Source: DATGUN01 sp035301285
Lineage (GTDB): Bacteria > Bacillota > Bacilli > Bacillales > Amphibacillaceae
Assembly: GCA_035301285.1 (NCBI GenBank)
Contig: DATGUN010000107.1
Location: forward strand, 1 to 19,459
Direction: 5' to 3'
DNA length: 19,459 nt
Within the stretch, counting starts at the first letter, position 1. Each line of letters starts with the position of its first letter. The notes under the pieces were generated by a model, which was given only the letters and a program-made list of their open reading frames with translations, had not been told where the DNA came from and did no database searches. This document shows positions 15,030-19,459 of the stretch, one piece after another. Made by a program: the position numbers and the translations under genes.

Positions 15030-15067
15030 TTTTGTAAAATATGTACGCCCCCTTAGTGTTTACAAAA
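15030..15067 (-). promoter_or_regulatory. Antiporter promoter inside a perfect 9-bp inverted repeat
   Basis: On the minus strand, TTGTAA (15060-15065) and TATTTT (15036-15041) are 18 bases apart. A perfect inverted repeat, TTTTGTAAA (15030-15038) and TTTACAAAA (15059-15067), covers both boxes with a 20-base gap. This is a likely operator for an unidentified regulator. Confidence 0.5.
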
Positions 15068-15143
15068 AGGTGATATGTATGTTCATTTCCTGTACATTCA
15101 TTCCATTTGCCTCAGTTCACTATCATCAACACGAATCGTTTCC

Positions 15144-15173
15144 TTGTAAGACTTCCCTCTCATGCTCTATGAT
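15144..15173 (+). promoter_or_regulatory. Promoter of the flavodoxin-fold oxidoreductase
   Basis: TTGTAA (15144-15149) and TATGAT (15168-15173) are separated by 18 bases and lie 43 bases upstream of the ATG at 15216. The -10 matches consensus at five of six positions. Confidence 0.55.
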
Positions 15174-15215
15174 ATAGAAAGATGCATTTATATAGATAGG
15201 AAGTGTTATCCACCT

Positions 15216-15908
15216 ATGAAAACATTAGTGATCATTTCACATCCCGATATCATCAATTCAAGCAGCCAGCAATTCTTGATGAATACTGTATCCGAATCCG
15301 ATGACATTACCATCCATCACCTGGAAGGGACGTATGCAGACGGTAACATCGATGTCGCCAAAGAACATGCGTTACTTCAGGAACACGACCGTATCATTTT
15401 CCAGTTTCCCTTTTATTGGTACAGTGCCCCGCCTATGTTGAAACAATGGCAGGATGACGTATTAATTGATGGATTTGCAATCGGAAAAGGAGGAAATGTC
15501 CTCAATGGCAAGGAATTCGGTCTCGTTTTTGTCGTCGGCATCCGTGAACAGGAATATCAAGCTGGTGGAAGGGAACTCTTCAGTATCAGCGAATTGATGC
15601 GACCATTCCAGGCCATGGCACACAAAACCGGTATGACATACATAAAGCCAATGCCTATTTTTCAATTCAATTATTTGACGGAAGCTGAACGATTGAATTT
15701 AGTTGTAACTTACTTGCAAATGTTGACGGCGGAAAACGACCTGAGCTTGCTCGCGAAGGAAAAATGGTTGCTAGATGAATTGGAGAAAACGAATAAAAAC
15801 ACTCTACAGGAAAAAGACGTCCCCATCATCGAGCATGCTATCGACCGTGTCAGGGCAAATCGTGAAAAAATGGATGAACTCAAACTTGTACTGGATGATA
15901 TGTATTAA
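15216..15908 (+). CDS. Flavodoxin-fold NAD(P)H oxidoreductase (KefF/MdaB-like) with a C-terminal helical extension
   Basis: The product is 230 residues. Residues 1-170 match the Flavodoxin_2 quinone-reductase fold: KTLVIISHPDIINSSSQQF with the FMN-phosphate loop, IIFQFPFYWYSAPPMLKQWQ, GKEFGLVFVVGIREQEYQAG and MPIFQFNYL. It probably transfers hydride from NAD(P)H to quinones or similar acceptors through FMN. Homologues of about 175-190 residues end there. This one has about 60 extra charged, helix-favouring residues (EKWLLDELEKTNKNTLQEKD and beyond). The ATG at 15216 follows AGGAAGTG; an upstream in-frame ATG at 15162 overlaps the promoter. The small acidic gene at 15936 follows 27 bases later in the same transcript. 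The antiporter lies divergently upstream, reminiscent of KefF beside KefC. Confidence 0.88.
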   Translation: MKTLVIISHPDIINSSSQQFLMNTVSESDDITIHHLEGTYADGNIDVAKEHALLQEHDRIIFQFPFYWYSAPPMLKQWQDDVLIDGFAIGKGGNVLNGKEFGLVFVVGIREQEYQAGGRELFSISELMRPFQAMAHKTGMTYIKPMPIFQFNYLTEAERLNLVVTYLQMLTAENDLSLLAKEKWLLDELEKTNKNTLQEKDVPIIEHAIDRVRANREKMDELKLVLDDMY

Positions 15909-15935
15909 ACCATACATGAAAAAGGAGGGTCTTTT

Positions 15936-16118
15936 GTGGAAGAGAACGACTGGATCCTTGATGAACTGGATCATATCGATGAGCAGGAAAGCAGTACACA
16001 TCAACAGGCCATCATACTTGCTGCCAAACAGATCATACGTGAACAGGATAAACGGATCTGGCAAATGGAAGGAGAGATGGACGGGACCTTGTGGAGCCCG
16101 AAAAGATGGGATGAATAA
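15936..16118 (+). CDS. Small acidic hypothetical protein (60 residues) downstream of the oxidoreductase
   Basis: I do not recognise the family. It begins with GTG at 15936, preceded by a near-ideal AAAAAGGAGGG and seven bases of spacing, which argues strongly that it is translated. The protein is acidic and helical, MEENDWILDELDHIDEQESS, followed by an amphipathic AKQIIREQDKRIWQMEGEM and a tryptophan-containing end, LWSPKRWDE. There is no signal peptide or membrane helix. It is co-transcribed with the flavodoxin-fold gene 27 bases upstream and followed by a strong terminator. Its start, ILDELDHIDE, echoes the LLDELEKTNK stretch in the C-terminal extension of that upstream protein. Confidence 0.75.
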   Translation: MEENDWILDELDHIDEQESSTHQQAIILAAKQIIREQDKRIWQMEGEMDGTLWSPKRWDE

Positions 16119-16215
16119 CTGTTTAGCCATATCATGCCAGCGTAGAATGGATGATGGTGGTTATACGTTGATTGACCTAAAAATGATGTGACGAAATCAT
16201 AGACTCACATTGTAA

Positions 16216-16251
16216 AAACTGTGCCGTGTATTATCATGGTGCGGTTTTTTT
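16216..16251 (+). terminator. Terminator of the oxidoreductase/small protein operon
   Basis: AAACTGTGCCGTG pairs with CATGGTGCGGTTT, including several G-U pairs, around a short AT loop and is followed by seven T residues. It lies 100 bases after the small gene's stop. Confidence 0.85.
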
Positions 16252-16283
16252 ATGACTGTAATGACGCATGTTTTTTCATATGT

Positions 16284-16382
16284 TTGACGGTTTGGGGAAT
16301 GACTCTATAGCAACGTGATTCATCCTGTTACATTGATTTAAACTTATAATGCCTTGACAGCACAAAACTTTTCATTTAGTGT
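16284..16382 (+). promoter_or_regulatory. Region of candidate promoters upstream of the BCCT gene
   Basis: Two candidates are visible. TTGACG (16284-16289) with TATAGC (16306-16311) has a 16-base spacer. A perfect TTGACA (16354-16359) with a weak TAGTGT (16377-16382) has a 17-base spacer. A perfect TATAAT at 16345-16350 lacks a -35. Downstream, CGGGG-n5-TCCCG forms a small hairpin near 16393-16410. No further gene is seen in 16119-16456. Confidence 0.4.
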
Positions 16383-16456
16383 GTTTCAGGTGGCGGGGTT
16401 ATATCCCGAAACGGAGAATGAATCGTCAATAAACTTTAAGAGAGAAGTGATCAGCA

Positions 16457-18030
16457 ATCAATAAAAAATTATTCGGAAACCTAGATATGCCAGTGTTTTT
16501 AATCAGCGGTGGCTTACTGATATTATTTGTCATCGTCGGCTTTATCAATGTCGATTTCATTACGGACATGGTTGATACGTCCTTTGATTTTTCGGTGAAA
16601 TACTTTGGCGGATTATATCAAATTGTCTTGTTGGGAACATTTTTAATTGCCCTTGTGTTGGGTTATTCCAAATTTGGGCGTATTCGTCTGGGAGGTTTGA
16701 ATAAACCGGAGATGAGTACATTTAAATGGATTTCCATCATCATGTGTACGTTATTGGCTGCAGGAGGTGTCTTCTGGGCAGCCGCTGAACCTCTATTCCA
16801 CTTTATGGACACGCCTCCTCACTTTAATGGTGTTGAATCTGGAACAGAAGGGGCTGTTTCAACGGCTTTAGCTGCCAGTTTTACAGATTGGGGATTTTTG
16901 GCTTGGGCTATTCTAGGAACACTGGGAACAATTGTGTTGATGTATGCACATTACGAAAAAAGGGTTCCCCTTAAACCAAGGGCTCTATTATATCCAATAT
17001 TCGGTCATAAAATAATGAAAAAAAGTCCTCTAGGAACATTTGTGGATGCCTTCTCTATTATTGCTGTTGCTGCCGGACAATTGGTCCGATAGGCTTTTTA
17101 GGTTTGCAGGCTGGTTTCGGATTTCATTCATTGTTTAACATTCCTGATACATTACTATTGCATATTGTTATTATCGTTTTATTAGTTTTGGCAGCTGCTA
17201 TTTCTGCTGCGACAGGAATTCACCGCGGCATTCAAGTTTTAAGTAGTTTCAACGTTATCATTGCTGTCGGCTTGATCATTGCAATGATTATACTTGGTCC
17301 AGGCTTATTTATATTCGATTCGTTTATAGAAGCATTCGGTATTTATATACGAGACTTTTTCACATTAAGCACCTTCCGTGGAGATGAAACGTGGTTAAGC
17401 AGCTGGACTGTCTTCTTTTTCGCTTGGTTCTTAGGGTATGGACCAATGATGACCATTTTTGTCAGCCGAATCTCCCGGGGGCGTACGGTACGTGAATTAG
17501 TGACGGCAGTGGCCGTTATCGCTCCGGTTATATCCACATTTTGGTTTACGGTAGTAGGGGGAACAGGGATTTTCAAAGAATTACTATCACCTGGTTCCGT
17601 ATCGGAGGCGTTGAATAGTAATGGACCCCCAGCTGCCATGATCGCTATTACAGAACAACTTCCGTTTGGAACGATTTTTGGGGTTATGTTTTTATTGGCA
17701 ACCATTATATTTGTTTTGACAACAACGGATTCAATGTCTTTAACGATTTCGATGGCTATTTCCGGACATGGTGATCCGCCAAAATTAATGCGTGTTTTTT
17801 GGGCAATGCTCATGGGCGCTGTAGCTATTTTATTACTTACTATAGGTGGAGGTAGTATCGATGCCTTACAGTCCTTCATTGTCGTAACAGCCGTTCCTGT
17901 TGTCTTCCTCATGTTGACAACGTTTTGGACAGCTCCAAAAGCATGTGTGGAAATGGCAAAAATACAGGGAATCGATACAGGACAAACTGTTGAAAAAAGC
18001 AATCCAGATGAAAAAGTAACGGTAGAATAA
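16457..18030 (+). pseudogene. BCCT-family (betaine/carnitine/choline-type) transporter, frameshifted
   Basis: Two reading frames together encode a normal-length BCCT carrier (about 515 residues): 16487-17092, and 17080-18030 in another frame. Family features are KYFGGLYQIVLLGTFLIALV, FWAAAEPLFHFMDTPP, GILRG-like GIHRGIQVLSSFN and SRISRGRTVREL. Frame one reads IIAVAAGQLVR then stop. Inserting one A after the GGA codon at 17075-17077 restores AAGTIGPIGFLGLQAGF, so a single-base deletion is the cause. The N-terminal lead KKLFGNLDMPVF has no ATG, GTG or TTG in frame before 16487; an ATC stands at 16457-16459 where an ATG would fit. If intact, it would import a compatible solute or related zwitterion. 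Confidence 0.85.
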
Positions 18031-18050
18031 AAATATACTCGTTCAACTAA

Positions 18051-18102
18051 ACAGACGTACAGAACTAGACCAGCGACACACGGTCTGATTATGTACGTCT
18101 GT
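18051..18102 (+). terminator. Long hairpin after the BCCT gene
   Basis: ACAGACGTACA (18051-18061) and TGTACGTCTGT (18092-18102) are perfectly complementary over 11 bp. An inner AGACC/GGTCT stem (18067-18071 and 18082-18086) continues the helix. Only a short T-rich stretch follows (TATTTGT), so termination may be modest. Confidence 0.65.
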
Positions 18103-18182
18103 TATTTGTCTGGGAAAATGTAATCAAACGTCCTTCTTTAAACCCTTGCCAATTTCCATTCGGTCCGTTTCATGTTAAACGT

Positions 18183-18500
18183 TCACGAATGACTTTCTTC
18201 TTTTTTGCTGTAAATTTCATAAGCAACATACCCCAATAAAAAGCCTAAGCCTGGTCCCCAGGTTATTGCAGACAGTAAGGAAATGGGTAAAAACATGCTT
18301 GAAATTACAGAAAAAGCAAGGCCAATCAACAGTCCGAACGGTATCAAACTATCCAATAGATTTTGGGCAGCTTTTGTTTTTTTCTTACCCAGGGCGCCTT
18401 TCTCATACTTATCTTTCATCCTCAAAACAACAAATACTGCCATGCCGCCAACTATGACAAGAGGCAAGACAATACGTACGATTTCCAGTACTGAGCCCAT
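18183..18500 (-). CDS. Small membrane protein of unknown function (105 residues)
   Basis: I do not recognise the family. The protein has three predicted membrane segments: VLEIVRIVLPLVIVGGMAVF near residues 4-25, SLIPFGLLIGLAFSVISSMF in the middle, and a glycine-rich WGPGLGFLLGYVAYEIY near the end. A basic loop, KDKYEKGALGKKKTKAAQ, lies between the first two, and the C-terminus is SKKEESHS. The ATG at 18498-18500 follows AAAGGGGAGATTAAAT; an in-frame ATG 40 codons upstream has no such support. It is transcribed in the same direction as the YqeB-like gene that ends 120 bases upstream and may share its transcript. Confidence 0.75.
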   Translation of the reverse strand: MGSVLEIVRIVLPLVIVGGMAVFVVLRMKDKYEKGALGKKKTKAAQNLLDSLIPFGLLIGLAFSVISSMFLPISLLSAITWGPGLGFLLGYVAYEIYSKKEESHS

Positions 18501-18620
18501 ATTTAATCTCCCCTTTCTTTGATCTAGTCTAAAGTTGATTAATTCAAAAAAGGTTCTATTAACATTAAATCCTTTAACAGACCCTTCAAATACCTTCTTT
18601 TCAGCCTTTTCAATGAACAC

Positions 18621-19301
18621 TTATTTTGCATTCACCATACGCACATACTGGTGCTTTTTCTTATCACGTATAACGATGCCATCTTTCGTCAAAACCTTAC
18701 GCAAATTTTCTGCTTCTTCGGTTTTCTTATCTTTTAACATTTTTTTGCGTCCGGCAAGCATGGCGTTGACATGCCCGGAAAAATCGGGATGATCCGGTAC
18801 CCAGCGTTTGTATTGATTGTAATATGGATCTTGCTCTTCCCAACGATAATCATGATGACGAAACGCATCCGCTATTTTCAACCGTGAAGCGTCTGGCTTG
18901 CCTCGGTACAGTTCGGCGCCATCCCGGTTTAACACTACCAACACTTTGTTATCCATATAAACTGTGCCGATATCCGAAGCGTTAAAAGTCTCTTCTTTTT
19001 CCCGGAAACGAAATGTGACCGCTTCATCTGTAACAGTCATATGCAATGTTTCATTAAACGCATTGATGCAAAACACAATGCCTGCTAACAGGCCAATGAC
19101 TACACCGATTATGGGCGCATAAGTACTGTCCCAATCAGCAATCCTTTCCAATATTCCACTAAATGGTAATATTGGGATCTTTGCAGCCCATTTGGCAATA
19201 ATTTTAATGAAATAACCCGCAACAGACCCGATCATGCTAGCCACGACAATAAAAATCACTTTATCTCTCAAGCTTAATCCCAATATCGTTTTATTCTCCA
19301 T
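18621..19301 (-). CDS. YqeB-like membrane protein with a CysRS C-terminal-like tail
   Basis: The product is 226 residues. Two N-terminal membrane segments (VIFIVVASMIGSVAGYFIKI and IIGVVIGLLAGIVFCINAF) flank a short outside loop. A beta-rich central part (TVTDEAVTFRFREKEETFN to LYRGKPDAS) looks like a bacterial PH-type domain. The C-terminal 55 residues, with MLAGRKKMLKDKKTEEAENL then RKVLTKDGIVIRDKKKHQY, resemble the small anticodon-binding tail of cysteinyl-tRNA synthetase. This layout fits, from memory, the Bacillus YqeB family, whose function is unknown. The ATG at 19299-19301 follows GGGAGAGGTCTATT, and a good promoter lies just upstream. Confidence 0.75.
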   Translation of the reverse strand: MENKTILGLSLRDKVIFIVVASMIGSVAGYFIKIIAKWAAKIPILPFSGILERIADWDSTYAPIIGVVIGLLAGIVFCINAFNETLHMTVTDEAVTFRFREKEETFNASDIGTVYMDNKVLVVLNRDGAELYRGKPDASRLKIADAFRHHDYRWEEQDPYYNQYKRWVPDHPDFSGHVNAMLAGRKKMLKDKKTEEAENLRKVLTKDGIVIRDKKKHQYVRMVNAK

Positions 19302-19318
19302 AATAGACCTCTCCCACA

Positions 19319-19347
19319 ATTATAGGCTGATCAACAGTATACTGCAA
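19319..19347 (-). promoter_or_regulatory. Promoter of the YqeB-like gene
   Basis: On the minus strand, TTGCAG (19342-19347) and a perfect TATAAT (19319-19324) are 17 bases apart. The 10-bp palindrome CAGTATACTG (19335-19344) overlaps the -35, and a second CAGTATA lies 16 bases further upstream, a possible operator. Confidence 0.65.
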
Positions 19348-19459
19348 TGTCAGTATATCAAAGGAGAAGCCGTACATAAATATTTTTCCCGATTTAATCG
19401 ATTGAAATATGAATATAACCTAATCTGATGAATACATGCATGTGCTTGGGTGACTATTT
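19348..19459. other. Right end of the window, no gene seen
   Basis: This AT-rich sequence has no supported reading frame on either strand, no hairpin terminator and no recognisable RNA gene before the edge. Confidence 0.4.

Noticed and set aside
16384..16410. Riboswitch upstream of the BCCT gene
   Set aside because: Only a 5-bp hairpin (CGGGG/TCCCG) is visible, and no known riboswitch core could be recognised.
17070..17095. Programmed ribosomal frameshift in the BCCT gene
   Set aside because: The site GCCGGACAATTGG has no slippery heptamer, and BCCT genes are not known to use frameshifting; a one-base deletion explains it.
17343..18002. Minus-strand 219-codon frame
   Set aside because: It is the antisense shadow of the BCCT transporter, whose family motifs are on the plus strand.

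Overview
The window looks like chromosomal DNA of a Gram-positive, moderate-GC, probably salt-tolerant member of the Bacillaceae (Virgibacillus/Lentibacillus/Oceanobacillus type). The evidence is strong AAAGGAGG-type ribosome binding sites, GTG and TTG starts, and Bacillus-like families: a YutJ-like NDH-2, a cytochrome c-551 lipoprotein, a Mta/TipAL-type MerR regulator, a DUF4015 lipoprotein and a YqeB-like protein. A Na+/H+ antiporter and a BCCT transporter fit a saline habitat. The species is not established.

Positions 1-3231 (minus strand) hold the upstream half of a phenylacetate (paa) catabolic operon. The order is paaA, paaB, paaC, paaD, a small EthD-fold gene and the start of an enoyl-CoA hydratase that leaves the window. 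The genes overlap or almost touch. Their regulator paaX (3433-4281, plus) is divergent, and the 200-bp divergon carries an extended -10 promoter for paaA overlapped by ACGTCAT repeats. No paaE reductase gene lies at its usual place after paaD.

Positions 4288-6461 hold a MerR/TipAS-like regulator with a textbook 19-bp-spacer promoter and a strong in-frame internal translation start. Next come eight 52-bp tandem repeats whose hairpins are best preserved as minus-strand RNA, then a small XRE regulator/membrane protein operon transcribed toward the repeats. Positions 6550-7900 carry a large imperfect palindrome and an rlmN gene. After these come a luciferase-like flavin monooxygenase (8156, plus), a cytochrome c lipoprotein (9699, minus), a hotdog thioesterase (10433, minus) and a DUF4015 glycosidase-like lipoprotein (11845, minus).

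Positions 12014-19459 hold a YutJ-type NADH dehydrogenase-like flavoprotein (plus), a convergent CPA1 antiporter with a TrkA/RCK tail (minus), and a divergent flavodoxin-fold oxidoreductase followed by a 60-residue acidic protein (plus). Next is a BCCT-family transporter broken by a one-base deletion and lacking a normal start. Two small membrane-protein genes on the minus strand close the window. The most unusual items are the structured 52-bp array, the internal TipAS-like start, the decayed BCCT gene, and a promoter-like motif shared by two unrelated intergenic regions.
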